A stretch of DNA of 64,000 nt from Helicoverpa zea (GCF_022581195.2 NC_061474.1:1860001-1924000); one strand, 5' to 3'. Positions 11,488 to 23,924 are shown, counted from the stretch's first letter. Translations and numbers: made by a program. The notes: generated by a model not told the origin, from the letters alone.

Positions 11488-11660
11488 AGCTCGTGCCAGC
11501 GGTTTCACTCGCATCCCGTGGGAACCTCTGCACGAACCCGGATAAAAAGTAGCCTATAGCCTTCCTCGATAAATGGGCTATCTAATACTGAAAGAATTTT
11601 TCAAATCGGACCAGTAGTTCCTGAGATTAGCGCGTTCAAACAAACTAACAACAAATTCAA
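11488..11660 (-). repeat. RTE-like tail repeat (family C, second subfamily)
   Basis: ACTAGCTCGTGCCAGCGGTT, ATAAAAAGTAGCCTATAGCC, TTTTTCAAATCGGACCAGTA and AGATTAGCGCGTTCAAACAA, in the order of the copies at 20108-20282 (plus) and 34643-34800 (minus). Confidence 0.65.
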
Positions 11661-12116
11661 CTTTGAAGATAACCAAACCACCATTCCCATAATATAAATA
11701 TTTTAGTATGGTTTGCTCATTACTACTCATACCAAGTTGTATATGATGCGGTATTTTTAATACAGATTATTTTCTACATATTTTTTCGGTAACAAAAGCT
11801 ATTCTATGTATTTTATTTAACCTGTCAAAATTGTGTCTGCAACACTTCTTATCTTCTGCTACAGCTGATAAATATGATAAAAGATGTAGGCGCAATTTCA
11901 GTACCTAAACTACTTATTTTCTTCAGTTTCACCCGGGTTTTAAATCTCTATCTATCTATCAGTTATAAATCTATACCAAATGTCACAAAAACCGCTTAGC
12001 CAATTTTCAAAGCGTGACAAACTAACATACGGTTTTCTCGTTTGTAACTTAACATTAAAGGCCAAGGTTCACCGCTACGTCAGCTTTCATAAAACAACCG
12101 TTTACTATGAATTTTC

Positions 12117-12190
12117 GCGTTCAATATTGAAAGTACACCATTATTTTCAGAAAAATTAGCGTTTATGTTGTTGATGAACGCGTACCTTGG
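12117..12190 (+). repeat. Inverted-repeat element family D, degenerate
   Basis: ATTTTCGCGTTCAATATTGA through AGCGTTTATGTTGTTGATGA, matching the family D ends near 0.8-1.1 and 51.6 kb. Confidence 0.45.
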
Positions 12191-12564
12191 TAGAGAGAAT
12201 GACACATAGGTACAAATGCATTTTTCTAATCTAAACGAGAATAACGTCCAAACAAATGAAGTCCATTTATTATGGCGTACCTATACCTACATTTATAATA
12301 ACAAATACGAGTCATAGGTACACATAGAGTATCTTCAGTATACCATGTTATTTTACTCTATCATTTGAAGAGCTTTTAACACAAGTGTTTGCATGCAATC
12401 GTTCGTAGCATTGTAAAATCTAGGTAATCTACTTAGTTACCGGGATTTTTTTATTAAGATTTAGGTTATGTATGCATACTTTGAATGTATAGAAAAAAAT
12501 ACGTGTGAAATTCAAAATGTTTCGTTTGTTAATCATCTTTACTTATTGTAATAAAGATAAATAT

Positions 12565-12727
12565 TTTTTTGTTTGTTTGTTTGTACCTAAAAAACCTCCG
12601 AATTTACCGATTTGAAAAATTCTTTCACTGTTGAATAGCTACATTCTTCCCTATATAGTGACATAGGCTATATTTTATTTCAGTTGTTCCCACGGGACGA
12701 GGATGAAATCGCGGGAAAACGGCTAGT
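12565..12727 (+). repeat. RTE-like tail repeat (family C)
   Basis: TTTGTTTGTTTGTACC, CCGATTTGAAAAATTCTTTC, ATAGGCTATATTTTATTTCA and GCGGGAAAACGGCTAGTG, in the family order. Confidence 0.65.
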
Positions 12728-12924
12728 GAATTTATATAGGTGTATAGCGTTAAATTGTTATTTAATGAGAGATATTAATAATTATTATTATCTAAGGCGC
12801 ACCCTGCATTAATTAATGAGCTACCTACATGATTGATAGGGATTATAATCGGCCAATTCTTTATCAGAAATGCTGATAGTTTGTCAGCTTGGTAGGTACT
12901 TTCACGTGACCTTGCATTTGCGAA

Positions 12925-13050
12925 AGTACCTACCCTTAGCCTAGCTGAAAGACTTATTCGATAAATGGTCTGTCTAACACTGATTACTTTTCTCAAATCG
13001 GTCGGCCTGAACTTGTCGCCTTCAATCAAGCAAGCAAACAAACAAACCCC
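12925..13050 (-). repeat. RTE-like tail repeat (family C), partial
   Basis: Holds GAAAGACTTATTCGATAAAT, CTCAAATCGG and a run of AAACAAACAAAC, the 5'-side features of the family in minus orientation. Confidence 0.45.
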
Positions 13051-13503
13051 TCGTATTTATATTTTCCTAGAATTTGTCGCTGAATAAAACTACACTGACT
13101 TCTGTTTTTCATATACCTAGCAACAATTTAATCGATTACAATATCAATCGATAAGAAGTGCATCGGGATATCGACAAGGACATGTAATTACTGCAGTAAT
13201 ATGGAAGCTTCCTTAATTAATTTATGATCGTTAAGAACTTAATTATTGTAATGATACCTATATACGTAAGAATCATTTAAGATAGTGATAAGACTTTCTA
13301 TGAGGATTGTGGATTAGTTAGCGCCATATCTGGCAAGCAAAAACACATAGGACTGTGATAAAAAGATGGCTTTTTTGCCTAGGGCTAAGTTATGCATAGT
13401 ATTGACGTTTGAAAAGTGCTGATTTTCAGCTAGAATAAATACATTTCGACTGTAACATATTATTGTAACGTCTTACTAAGGAATATTATTGTTTGTTGTT
13501 GAA
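13051..13503. other. Non-coding stretch
   Basis: AT-rich with several ATCGAT/ATCGATA patches near 13130-13180; no gene seen. Confidence 0.4.
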
Positions 13504-13644
13504 TACGGGTTGCCCGGGTAACTAGGTTAAAATGGTCAGATAGGCAGTCGCTACTTGGAAAAAAATTGGTACTCAGTTGCATCCGGGTAGACTGGAAGCC
13601 GACCCCAATGTAGTTGGGAAAAGGCTCGGAAAATGAAGATGATA
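13504..13644 (+). mobile_element. SINE (family A), 3' two-thirds
   Basis: TACGGGTTGCCCGGGTAACT, GATAGGCAGTCGCTACTTGG, TAGACTGGAAGCCGACCCCA and GTTGGGAAAAGGCTCGG. Confidence 0.75.
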
Positions 13645-14327
13645 AACTTCTTAGTTCACCTTTTTCTTCCAGTTGTTTACAAATAAATAATTTTAATTTA
13701 AGTGTGCATTTCTCTTATTCGTGCCAACGAAAATTTTTGATCATAAGATTAGGTACGAACACAGAACCACGTAAACAATCAGCTGATTTATAATCTAACT
13801 ATCAGAGAGATTAATCTGCCTATCAAGTGATGAGTCAACTGACGTATTTACCTAAACCAAATTATCTAATTATCTTTAAGTAACAGTTTCCGTTTCAAAA
13901 TCCTTATTTTATGTCAAAATACAATATAAACGTCAGTTTTTCGTAAAATATTTCGTATTTAAGAGGTTTTCGGACATTTATCTTGACGGTGAAATGTGCC
14001 CAAATGTTTTGGTGTAACCCTCTTCTCTAGCATTTTATTGAGTATTCAGTTTAATGGATCAATTCCAGAAATTATCTACGTAATTACCAATTGTCATAAC
14101 TATTGCTTATAGGTAAGCACCGTCGTGGGCAGGGCTTGCATAATGCATGTAAATAATGACATAAGACAACAAATATTAATAACCAAGCAAGTGCATAAAC
14201 AAACGTAATAGCTTCCTAGAGATTGCCCGTCCATTATGCATATTTGTTTACTAATTTGTTGAACATAATACAGCAATTTATGTGAACCTATTTGAACTGT
14301 GTTGTGGGTAAAACACGTAATTGTAAG
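13645..14327. other. Non-coding stretch
   Basis: A weak family D-like patch (AATATAAACGTCAGTTTTTC) lies near 13921-13940. No gene recognised. Confidence 0.35.
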
Positions 14328-14449
14328 TTGCACCATTCAACCATAACGATAACCAAACAATAACCGGCTGTTTACTTGCCGCCCATTGGTCAAGTCGGCG
14401 ATTTGACAACTGAAAATGGTTCGGTTATCGTTATAGTTAAATGGTGCAA
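14328..14449 (+). mobile_element. MITE (family G), copy 1, 122 bp
   Basis: Left end TTGCACCATTCAACCATAAC with GATAACC; right end, reverse-complemented, TTGCACCATTTAACTATAAC with GATAACC. The centre is non-coding. A second copy of the whole element, inverted, lies at 63139-63259. Confidence 0.75.
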
Positions 14450-15379
14450 AGCTCAACGTTTGGATGTGTGGATGTTTGTTACTCATTCAAGCTAAAAACA
14501 CAGATGTGGGAAGAAGTTTCTCCGATATACAGATAAAACCGAGGAAAACAGCTAGTTACAAAATAAACTTCTGCAAAGCGTCTTTCTGAAAACTTTTGAG
14601 CGGATTTCAATGATGTTCTCACACATAGAATGAAGATATTTTATGACGTACGTAATTTATATCCTTATTATGGCAATGCGCCACTTTCGAATTACGTAAG
14701 TTGTAATGCGAAAATCATACATACATTACCAAGGCCAGAAATTCACAGATTAGACAAGATTTCCGCAGACATGACAACTGTTAACAGTTTGGACATCAGC
14801 AATTATCCGAAGATAAGGGAATTTCCATTTAATTACATCAAGATTATTCAATTTAAAACCGATAACATCTGACATAATTGTAGCAAAAACACTGAATTTG
14901 ATAAAAAGCTGGATAACTCCGGTTTGTGAGCAAGTAGCTTCTTAGAACTTTAATTAATATTTCGTCAATAGCAATGTACCTAAAAGACAAATTTTCCTCA
15001 TAGGTATTATGTGCAAAAACTGTATGGTAAAAAATAACAAAAAAGGTGTTAATTTTCTATGTTAATCTCAGTACGTGTACCTAGTAGTAGGTATATTGGC
15101 AGTACAAAACTAAAGAAATAAAATAATAAAACCGAACCATTGGAAAAACTTTAGCAAGCATTAAAACGATATGAAAATAATAATAATTAATATTTTACTT
15201 GAGAAAGAAAATGATCATATTTAGATTACATTACAGTCACTAGCACAGAGAAAAAAAAATACTGTTATTAGAATGTACAGACTATTAGAAGGTCAATAAT
15301 TGTTGATATTTTATATAAATTTTTAAATTTCTAATTGTTATAAATTGTTATTTAGCCTAAGTATTATGTAATTAAAAAT
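14450..15379. other. AT-rich non-coding stretch
   Basis: No supported gene; a 80-codon reading frame at 14630-14872 has AT-biased codons, no family resemblance and no splice context. Confidence 0.4.
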
Positions 15380-15525
15380 GAATTTAAATTATAATGAATC
15401 ATAATATCATAAAATTAAAAGCATGCGCCTGAGGTAAATGAAATAATGTTATGAAATGTAATTATCTATTTCTTATTGTAAATGAACTGTAAAGTTTTTA
15501 TAAGAAATAAATTTCTTTAAACCGA
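15380..15525 (+). repeat. Probable non-LTR retrotransposon 3' tail
   Basis: Ends in TTTTTATAAGAAATAAATTT with CTTTAAACC, a form I recognise from 3' ends of lepidopteran non-LTR elements. There is no coding remnant next to it. Confidence 0.35.
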
Positions 15526-15626
15526 AAAAGTGACTAGGTCAAATATGAGCATTTTCTAATATAAAACAAGTTACCTCTGTAATAAGTATATACTTTCTAA
15601 GTAAGTATATCTTGGATATGAATAAC

Positions 15627-15700
15627 TGAGTAGAGGTGAAGGAAAACATCTTGAGGAAACCTGGGCTTTAATATCAGAAATTGCCATACTTAAGTCCTGC
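15627..15700 (+). repeat. Dispersed repeat family E fragment
   Basis: AGGTGAAGGAAAACATCTTG with AGGAAACCTGG and CAGAAATTGCC; the reverse complement of this occurs at 46400-46470. Confidence 0.5.
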
Positions 15701-16069
15701 AGATGGATATACTTTTGATCACCAATATTTTGTTAATAAATAAATATACTAAACTAAATGTTAAAATCTGTACCTGATATTCTTGGCCATGCTTGATATA
15801 ACGAAGATATATTCACAACACACATTTGAGCTTACATGGCCCGTAGTCATTGCTGTCATATTCTTATTCACGATATGTCAAACAGCGGACAGGGAAAGAA
15901 GTTTGCATACCTAAAGTTAATTCTTTATGAAAACAGGGCAACTTGTTATTATTTTATCAATACGTAACGCTACGTGTAATAATACGAATTGACGCACATA
16001 TGAATATCAAATCGAAACGACAAAAAGAAAATATAGCTATAGATCTATGCTAATATAAAAAAGAGGAAA

Positions 16070-16190
16070 CATTTGTTTGTTTGCACCCTAAAGGCTCCGA
16101 AACTGTTGAACCAATGTGAAAAATTCTTTCACGCTTTCAAAGCTAGACTTTTCCCGCGTAACATAGACAATATTTTATCCCGGTACTCGG
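16070..16190 (+). repeat. RTE-like tail repeat (family C), partial
   Basis: TTTGTTTGCACCCTAAAGGC, AAAAATTCTTTCACGCTTTC and ATTTTATCCCGGTACTCGG, without the 3' end. Confidence 0.5.
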
Positions 16191-16554
16191 AAAAATGGCA
16201 GATAATATCACATCTTCTATATTTTCTTACTCTTTGTAATCTTATTTTCTCGTAGCCTATCTCACTATGACAATTTTATCAATAAGTAATCAATCTTGAT
16301 TTCGTATCGTTTCCAAAAACCGCATTGAATGATGAATGATCCAAATTGAATAAATTTAAAGACGACAATGATGGCCAATATATCGGTTTCTTAGAAATTC
16401 ATTGACCTTGTCACCTAGTTAGTGTGTACTTAAAATATTATATTTTTAGCTAGTACCTAAAAAAACAGTTTAGGTCTTGAATCAATAGGTATATAACGTG
16501 AAATCTTTTCCTCAACTTATACATAGTTTATCACTCGTTTCCGGCGTTATCTAT

Positions 16555-16736
16555 ATATACAGGGTTACTGGTAAGTAGACCGCATCCTTTCATGAGGTGA
16601 TAGTATAGGTCAATACGGACAAATTTGACCCTGGGATACACTGGGCAAAAGTTAACCCAGGGCCAAATTTGTCCGTATTGACCTATACTATCACCTCATG
16701 AAAGGATGCGGTCTACTTACAAGTAACCCTGTATAT
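16555..16736. mobile_element. Near-perfect palindrome / MITE, about 180 bp
   Basis: The left arm from ATATACAGGGTTACTGGTAA to about 16635 pairs with the right arm from about 16652 to 16736. About 80 bp pair with only one or two mismatches, around a loop of roughly 16 nt. The sequence is bounded by TATA-rich DNA. It could extrude as a long hairpin, or form a pre-miRNA-like stem if transcribed. Confidence 0.85.
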
Positions 16737-16739
16737 CTA

Positions 16740-16830
16740 TACTAATATGTTGTTGTTAGTAACCCAAAGGCTACGTAAATACTGAATAGAATTGAAAAAC
16801 TCTTTCAGTGTTGGAAAGCTTAATTAATCC
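16740..16830 (+). repeat. RTE-like tail repeat (family C), partial
   Basis: AACCCAAAGGCTACGTAAAT and AAAAACTCTTTCAGTGTTGG with AAAGCT; degenerate. Confidence 0.4.
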
Positions 16831-17211
16831 TGAGTACTATAGTACGCGAGTGTACTTTACTTTACTACGCGAGTGAGATCGTGGATAAACAGTGTGTTTA
16901 GGTAATCCAAAATTCTAGTAATTTCACAGTTTGACGGAATAAGCGCATTTGCCTGTTACATGCGCACGAGTGTGATCCAATCCACACTATAAATAAAACT
17001 TACATGGTAATAAAATTCTAATATAAAACTGATATAATACCAGTTATTATATAATGCTAATCATAACAACAAGTTATCTGGTTCTATTTACATTATAGAA
17101 AGAAAAAAACATAAACAAATGAATGCACATTTGTATGCGAATCTAATAATTCTATTAGTATAGATTTTCAATGATTTCTCACGGTTATAATTGCTTGGAG
17201 ACGATTTTTCT
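16831..17211. other. Non-coding stretch
   Basis: Nothing recognised; a small direct repeat ACGCGAGTG occurs twice near 16840-16880. Confidence 0.4.
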
Positions 17212-17480
17212 TGAATGAAAGAAAGAAAGAAAGAAAAACCATTTATTATCGCAAACGACGCAAAAGCAATAAAACAAATAAAACTAATGAAAGAACAAAC
17301 AAAAATTTAAATACGCTGCATTTGCGCCACCTTGCGATAAAGGGACAGCGCTCAGCATAAATGCTGTGCCTCGCGCACGCAGGCACGAGACAACAGCGCT
17401 GGTTTTCAGCGCTGACCCGTGTGTCCTTGCCTCGGAAATTTAATAAGTTCCGAGACAACCCTGGACATGCTTAACGCTGT
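17212..17480 (-). repeat. Probable retroposed fragment with (GAAA)n end
   Basis: A run of GAAAGAAAGAAAGAAAGAAA borders a GC-richer block with CGCAAACGACG, GCGATAAAGGGACAGCGCTC and GCTGACCCGTGTGTCC. Read on the minus strand this is a GC-rich block followed by a (TTTC)n tail, as expected for a non-LTR or SINE 3' end. A reading frame across it is arginine/cysteine-rich with no recognisable domain. Confidence 0.35.
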
Positions 17481-18373
17481 TTCGGCAAGGGACATCATTA
17501 AAAACATGAATACAAATTAAAAAAATATTACGAAAAAGTTTAACATAAAAATAAAATAAAATAAAGACAAAAGTATTATAACAAAAAAATAAAAAAAAGA
17601 CAGACAAAATTGATTAAAAAACAAAAACAACCATCTTGACTTGTTTATTAAATATGATTGCTAGATTGTGTAGAGTGATCCGAGTTTAACGTGGAAAATA
17701 ACTCACTCTTATTACTACTTACTAGGTTTTATTTATATTCAGGCTTCGTAGGTTCATGTAAAACTTTTTGAACAGGAATATTTTGTTATTGGAGGGTTCA
17801 TTCCTCGCTTCAAAGAGCATATTTATTTAATGTCCTGCTTTATTTCTCGTCCGTTGTGTTCGTGTGCCTATCGGACTACGAGAGTGAAGGAATAGAGAGT
17901 TAACATGTGTCTATGCTTTCGCACATATGCAACTCGCTGACCTCCTTTATAAAAACTACTACCTTGACCAAAAATCATTATTATGTTAAAGAAACTTTAC
18001 TAACTTTCCAACTAGATTGAAGTTGACATTCGTTATTTAACTATTTTCGTTACCATAAAACTACGAAAATAGACCAAGAAAATAAACTGACTTCTTTTCT
18101 CTTATAAACGCAAAAGGCAACTTTTCACAAACTGCGGATACTTTCAGATTGTAGAGGTTTAGTACCACCTCGGATAATGATCTGTTTTTTTCTGATAAAC
18201 CACTTCACTACAAGATTTACCAACAAATAATAAAGATAAGAAATAACACGCAAGGATTTATCGACTTAATCTTAACATTCAACAAACAATTGTAAAATTT
18301 ATACTTTATCGAATTAAATATTGTAATTTTCCTTTCGCGACTACCGCTTGAAACACTAATATTATAAACATGG
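17481..18373. other. AT-rich non-coding stretch
   Basis: A-rich run at 17520-17640; no gene recognised. Confidence 0.4.
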
Positions 18374-18558
18374 AAAATTTGTATTTATGTCTGTATGTTT
18401 GTAATGGATAAACTCAAAAACTACTGAACCGATTTTACAAACTCTTTCACTGTAGGAAAGCTACACTCTTCCCGAGTAACATAGGCTATATTTTATCCTG
18501 GTACGGGCAGTAGTTCCCACAAGACGTGGGTGAAACCGCGGGAAGACGGCTAGTAAGT
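18374..18558 (+). repeat. RTE-like tail repeat (family C), well preserved
   Basis: Reads GAACCGATTTTACAAACTCT, CTACACTCTTCCCGAGTAAC, ATTTTATCCTGGTACGGGCA and ends GCGGGAAGACGGCTAGTA. Confidence 0.65.
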
Positions 18559-19455
18559 ATTAAAACTATCATGTATGATAATCAGCGATTTACTTTGACG
18601 ATAATTACTTTTGCTGTTTGATAGTGTTATCAAATAATTCGGCAATCATATATATTTTATCTTGAGTTGGCCTAATGCCAAATATCCGTCAAATGGTTTT
18701 GATTTGTGAATAAATTAGATTGGTTTGAAGGTCATTACAGGAGGTCCGCATTAATACCTATTAGCTAATCTACAAATATGATAAACACAGTTTTTTTTTC
18801 TTTTTACCCGACTGCCAAGAAGGGTTATGTTTAATAGGAAAGAAACTACATATTGCCTACACTACACTATTTATTCAAGAGTATTTATTTTTCACTAAAC
18901 ATTGAGGGTGTCGTCGTTACTTATATCACTATAAAGTAACTACATAGCTACTTAACTTTGATACGCTGTATATATGTATAACATTATTTACCGAAAGAAA
19001 ACTTTGTCCGAAACAAAAATTGAATATTTTTTGTACGCTCTTGCTACGCCGTAGCAGTCGTAGCCAGGTGAAAGTTGAAATATGTATATGTTTAACTCTG
19101 ATCAGTTTTCAAGTATTCCGAACGGCAATACAGCTAAAACTTAGTAAAAAAAATACATGGAAATAGAATACCACTTGAGGAATTAACAATTATAAATGCA
19201 GGTGTGCTGAAAGTAGTAAAAAACAAAGTTTATCTATACAAAAACATAATTTTAGGCGCCTACTTGAGCAGCTGATTACATTCCCATACTTTTGTATGAA
19301 GTTATCTGATACTGTCGCTGTTGATTTATTATATTTGTTTTTTTTTTGGAAATATCGACAACTACATAATATATGTTGTTCACCCGACTTTATTCGCGGT
19401 AATTTAAAGTATATTAAATATAGGTATCGAATTATCTATGTGGAATTGAGTATTG
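18559..19455. other. Non-coding stretch
   Basis: Contains TTTTTACCCGACTGCCAAGA near 18805-18825, a short motif I recognise from lepidopteran repeats. No coding exon recognised. Confidence 0.35.
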
Positions 19456-19650
19456 TTTAGCAGTCGTTACGGGTCAGAAGCCAGTAAGTATGACACCAGT
19501 CTTACCAAGGGGTGTTGGGTTGCCCGGATAACTGGTTGAGGAGGTCAGATAGGCAGTCGCTCCTTGTAAAACACTGGTACTCAACAGCATCCGGTTAGAC
19601 TGGAAGCCGATCCCAACATAGTTGGGAAAAGGCTCTAGAAATGATGATGG
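19456..19650 (+). mobile_element. SINE (family A) body
   Basis: Starts TTTAGCAGTCGTTACGGGTC, has ACCAAGGGGTGTTGGGTTGC, and ends GTTGGGAAAAGGCTCTAGAA with GATGATGG. The antisense reading frame through it is an artefact shared with other SINE copies. Confidence 0.75.
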
Positions 19651-19907
19651 TTTTTTTTTCAATTAACGATTTTAAACTACACACTAATAATACTTAATGA
19701 TTATCTCATTCCAAATTAGTTTTACTGAATATCTAGATACGTAATTAGGTATTTAAGAATAATTATCAGGGTTTGTGCACGTCACTGAAAATTCTACCTT
19801 TTGGTACTTTAATCGCACTAATTACTTTAAGGGGAATTAAATAGAATTTAAATGTCAACTCGTCATGATTAATCACTTTGTAATCTTTATGAATATAGCG
19901 AAGAAAA

Positions 19908-20085
19908 CGTTTTGTTCGTTTATTTGTACCGTAAAGGCTCCGAAACTACTGAACTGAAAAATTCTTTCACTGTTAAAAAGCTACACTCTTTAAGAGTAAC
20001 ATAGGCTATATTTTAAATTTTATTCCGACACGGACAGTAGTTTACACGGGAGGCGGGTGAAACCATAGGAAATTGGCTAGTAGTA
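19908..20085 (+). repeat. RTE-like tail repeat (family C)
   Basis: TTTATTTGTACCGTAAAGGC, AAAAATTCTTTCACTGTTAA, AACATAGGCTATATTTTAAA, and end GGAAATTGGCTAGTAG. Confidence 0.6.
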
Positions 20086-20107
20086 GTACAAATCTATAAT
20101 ACATATA

Positions 20108-20282
20108 ATATTATAAAGTTGAAGAGTTTGTTTGTTTAAACATGCCTATTTCAGGATCAAATTCGAATAAAAGTATCAGTGTTAGATAGTCATTTGTCAA
20201 GGAAGGCTATAGGCTACTTTTTATCCATAGGCGTAAAGTAATTCTTACCGGATGCGGGTGAACCGCTGGCGGAAGCTAGTTC
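20108..20282 (+). repeat. RTE-like tail repeat (family C, second subfamily)
   Basis: Starts TTATAAAGTTGAAGAGTTTG; AGGAAGGCTATAGGCTACTT, TTTATCCATAGGCG; ends CGCTGGCGGAAGCTAGTTC. It lies head-to-tail with the copy at 19908. Confidence 0.65.
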
Positions 20283-20439
20283 AAAAAATTAAAAAGCTAA
20301 GTAGTTTAAAAAAATATATTTAATAAGTAACAGTGTAAAATGTTTTTTAGCATTACATTATAATGATTGATTTATAGATGTATTTAGATTATATTAAGAC
20401 TTATAGGACGGGTTTTCACTGATAAACAAGTATGAAATG

Positions 20440-20517
20440 TCTGTAGCTCCATGGTTCTTAGCTGTATGCGGTTAGACTGGAAGCCGACCTCAATATAGTT
20501 GGGAAAAAGCTAGGCTA
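20440..20517 (+). mobile_element. SINE (family A), 3' tail only
   Basis: GCGGTTAGACTGGAAGCCGA with CAATATAGTTGGGAAAAAGC. Confidence 0.6.
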
Positions 20518-20699
20518 ATAAATAGTGAAATCGTCATCATAGCTTGCTGAATTCTGTTTTAATCATATCTTTTTCCAATCAAAGCGTGTCAGTGGACTGT
20601 TTGATAGAAATTAGTTTCTACATAAATTACCTAAAGAAAATCAGATTCATGAATGGAAAATTACTTTCATAATCCTTATTTCAGTATGAGATTCTGGAA

Positions 20700-20862
20700 G
20701 TAAGATTGTTCGCGCGAGTTACCGCAGCCCTGGTACATAAAAGGCCTACGATGGAACACGATGAGTCAGTAAGAGTCAGACACTCCCTCACCGCTGCTAA
20801 CCCACAGCGGGAGGAGTCATTTGATGATTGTTAGCGTGGTTAAAAAAAGGGGTAAGATTGTT
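20700..20862 (+). repeat. Dispersed repeat family B
   Basis: GAGTTACCGCAGCCCTGGTA, GGCCTACGATGGAACACGAT, ACACTCCCTCACCGCTGCTA, GGAGGAGTCATTTGATGATT, with an A-rich end. The best preserved family B copy. Confidence 0.75.
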
Positions 20863-22109
20863 AGTTTCTAAAAGAAAAATTATGGTACCTTTTACTTGGT
20901 CGTACTATCAAACTCTAAAAATTTCTAAGCAGTGGCTCGTACCTACTATCAAAGCCTTAAAGTTTTCTAAGCAATGCCGTGTCTTATAAAACTCTAAAAT
21001 TGGTTTTATTTGCCTGGTAAGTATAAAATTATAAATACATTTAAATCAATAAAAAAGCGCGTTTCATAAATGAAAGCATCATTTCAGATACCCTTCAGGC
21101 AAGTAAATTTCTTTATTATCTTCTAGGGAGAAGAGCGCACGGAATATCCCATCAACACAAATATATCTGTTATAACTGCCTTTAAATACTTCCACAACTA
21201 AATTACCCATACAAATGGATCAACTATTTCATCTAAACACATTACATGGATGAAATAAAGCGTGCACAACGTACTAACGATCAGAAGCTTGGATTTACAA
21301 CCCAAACTACTATTTTAGTCTCATCTTTCGCAAAAACAAAAGTAACCTTGTATTACGAATAGGTACACTCTAGCAAATATGTTTACTATTTGAATACTAC
21401 ACAACTGGTTTATTTTATTTATGGTTTTAAATAAAGAAGTTGTAATTACAGATGGTCGCTTTATTTACTCTATGGTACATGCATAATATGTTATGCATGA
21501 TTCTATGATCTATTGCATTATAATGACAATATCATTGTTGTTAGTATTTAAAACAATTGAAGTAAGTATTTACAAAAAAAAAGAAGTCTGTAATAATTCT
21601 ATTTACGAAATAAAGATTAGTTAGAAATAAAAAATAGAATTCCAAAAAAAAAGGTAGGTACTCACGTTTTTTTTCAATTGCGAAGTTCACAAAGTTAATT
21701 TAAACTGAATCAAATAAATTTAATTATCTCAAAAGCGAGTTAAACACATGAACTGTTTAGTGACTGTGACACGGTTCCCGGATCGGCGCCTGCGACCAAA
21801 TGATACGACAATCTGTGCTATCAAGTCCGACAGACTCCATTGATAGATAAACTCAATGTATGAGTAATTTTGATGCATTTTTGTTGTGATTTTTTTGGAG
21901 ATGAACGTGTTTGTATTTAGTTTAGGAGGTCAATGCCTTTTTCAAATATAAAACACGTTAAGTATATATAAAACACGTACACGTAAAATTAAGCTCTCTT
22001 AGACTTTTAATAATTATATCTTGTATATATTTGTCTTAACTGAAGGTATTAACTATGTTATTTTCACCCTGGTCCTACAATCAACATTTGTATTAAATAT
22101 TATATTATA
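20863..22109. other. AT-rich non-coding stretch
   Basis: One GC-richer patch at 21765-21840 (CGGTTCCCGGATCGGCGCCT) is too short to call. Nothing else recognised. Confidence 0.4.
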
Positions 22110-22240
22110 GAGCTAAAAAGAGTTGGTGCGCGCTAATATCAGTAACTACAACACCTACTTATTTCGAAAAAATCTTTCAGTTTTAGATAGCCCATTTATC
22201 GAGGAAGGTTATAGGCTACGTTTTATCCAGATGCACGAAA
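22110..22240 (+). repeat. RTE-like tail repeat (family C), partial
   Basis: AAAAAATCTTTCAGTTTTAG, GAGGAAGGTTATAGGCTACG and TTTTATCCAG. The short reading frames across it are repeat artefacts. Confidence 0.45.
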
Positions 22241-22330
22241 CAGTTTCCAAGCAAAACGGCGAAAACCCGCTACAGGAAGATAATTCGCTGAAAACAGCAA
22301 CATATTCCCGGAAAATTCTAAAATAGCTCT

Positions 22331-23267
22331 CAGCATTGGCTGCAAATGTGCAATGTGATGCAGCTTCTAAACAATGGAAATGTATGCACCCTGTCAACTG
22401 TCTTCATGAGGCAATCCTTCAATTATTGGAACTGCTCCAAGTTTCCGACGCTGAGGTCCTGTTTTGCTATGTTAAGAGATTATTTCCTAATTTTACAATT
22501 TAAACATTGTATTCGGGTTTTGAAGATTGATTGAAATGTTACTTAAAAAGTGGTAATTTTAAAATGTCTAAGTATCTGCTATAACTTAATTGACTTTGCT
22601 GATTGAGGTTGAAAAAAGTCTTAAGAAAATTAATGATATATGAAAACTGAGTCGTTACATGAAATTAAAGTATTTCCTAGGTCTTAACTTTAATTTTCGG
22701 AAAACTTTTACACACCACCACTTTTTACGTTCTGTTATTTTCGTGAACCAATTGGACTAATTCTGAATTACCTATAAAGAATAAGTTGTATTTCCTTTCC
22801 AGTTTAGAAATAGTTTAGCACACATTACACAATTTCCGATCCTATATCGATCACGAATTTTAATAAAATAATTATCACTAAAACAACTTTAGTTATACAA
22901 GAAAAGCTCCTTGGCTTTTGTCCCAATTATTTTTAAGTTTCAAAGAAACACCACAATTACAATCACTTTTAAAACTAATAACCGCCTTTAGATATTTAAC
23001 TAATTATTGGACTAAAAACTTATATAGTTAATTATTAGGTAATTATTCCACTTACTGGGTAAGCAGGGCAGACCACCGACCACTGTAGAGTATCACCCAC
23101 AACTAATGCAGAATTCACTCATTACAACTAAATATTGATACTAAGGGTGTAATGATAAGATAGACTAGCTATTAAGGTAAAGGGTTCCTTATAGTTGTAG
23201 TGTAATTTTATTGTAGGGGGAGAGATAACTTGATAGAATGCCAGGTGTTCAATACAAGACTTACCTT
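22331..23267. other. AT-rich non-coding stretch
   Basis: No supported gene or repeat. Confidence 0.4.
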
Positions 23268-23412
23268 AGTACAATGCCCTTTATGTACGGCCTGGTACAA
23301 AGGGCTTAAGAAGGAGCATGATGGGTTTAGTCAGTAAAAGTCTGACATTCCCTCACGCTGCATCCACAGCGTGTGAAGATGCGTATGAGTGTTTATTTTA
23401 TGATTCTTCCTA
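23268..23412 (+). repeat. Dispersed repeat family B
   Basis: TACAATGCCCTTTATGTACG, AAGGAGCATGATGGGTTTAG, ATTCCCTCACGCTGCATCC and TTATGATTCTTCCTAAAAAA. Confidence 0.6.
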
Positions 23413-23924
23413 AAAAAATTGGTGTCCAATACAGATATGTCATGGATAGAGTATGGGGGATGCCTTTGATTATATATATGCATAGCATGAAAAGAAGAAG
23501 ACTAGAAAAGAGATAGCATACCTGCAGTTGAAAGGTGTGTCTTTATAGACGGTCACATTTGAAAGCCGAATGAAATGCAACAACAAATTGTTGTTATATT
23601 TATAACTGACTGCATATACCTGCATACGGGTATAGTAGTCATTCATAACAGAAGCTATTATGATCCAGATGCGAAAATCGGTTCAATTCATCTTGTCTAT
23701 TCGTTCTCTCTCGCATTAGATTATATCTGTACTTGTAAGAAATTGATGGTATGTACGATATAGCCTACATTACATTTCAGGTTTAGTCTTAGAGCTAGCT
23801 ATTATAATAAGTATTCTTAAAAGCACAGAATTTTGGGCCCTAAAAGTAGCAGCACAGAAAGAGAATAAAATTATAGCTATTACGCTAAGTACCTAAAGTA
23901 TTCCAAAAATTTCCAAAAAAGTTC

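Noticed and set aside
17246..17458. 70-codon minus-strand frame
   Set aside because: Lies in a GC-richer retroposed block with a (GAAA)n border; no domain and poor coding character.
19474..19662. Minus-strand peptides sharing SNRMRLSTSVLQGATAYLTS (also at 36440-36640 and 42029-42385)
   Set aside because: They are the antisense translation of SINE family A copies, with no start or stop conservation; not a protein family.
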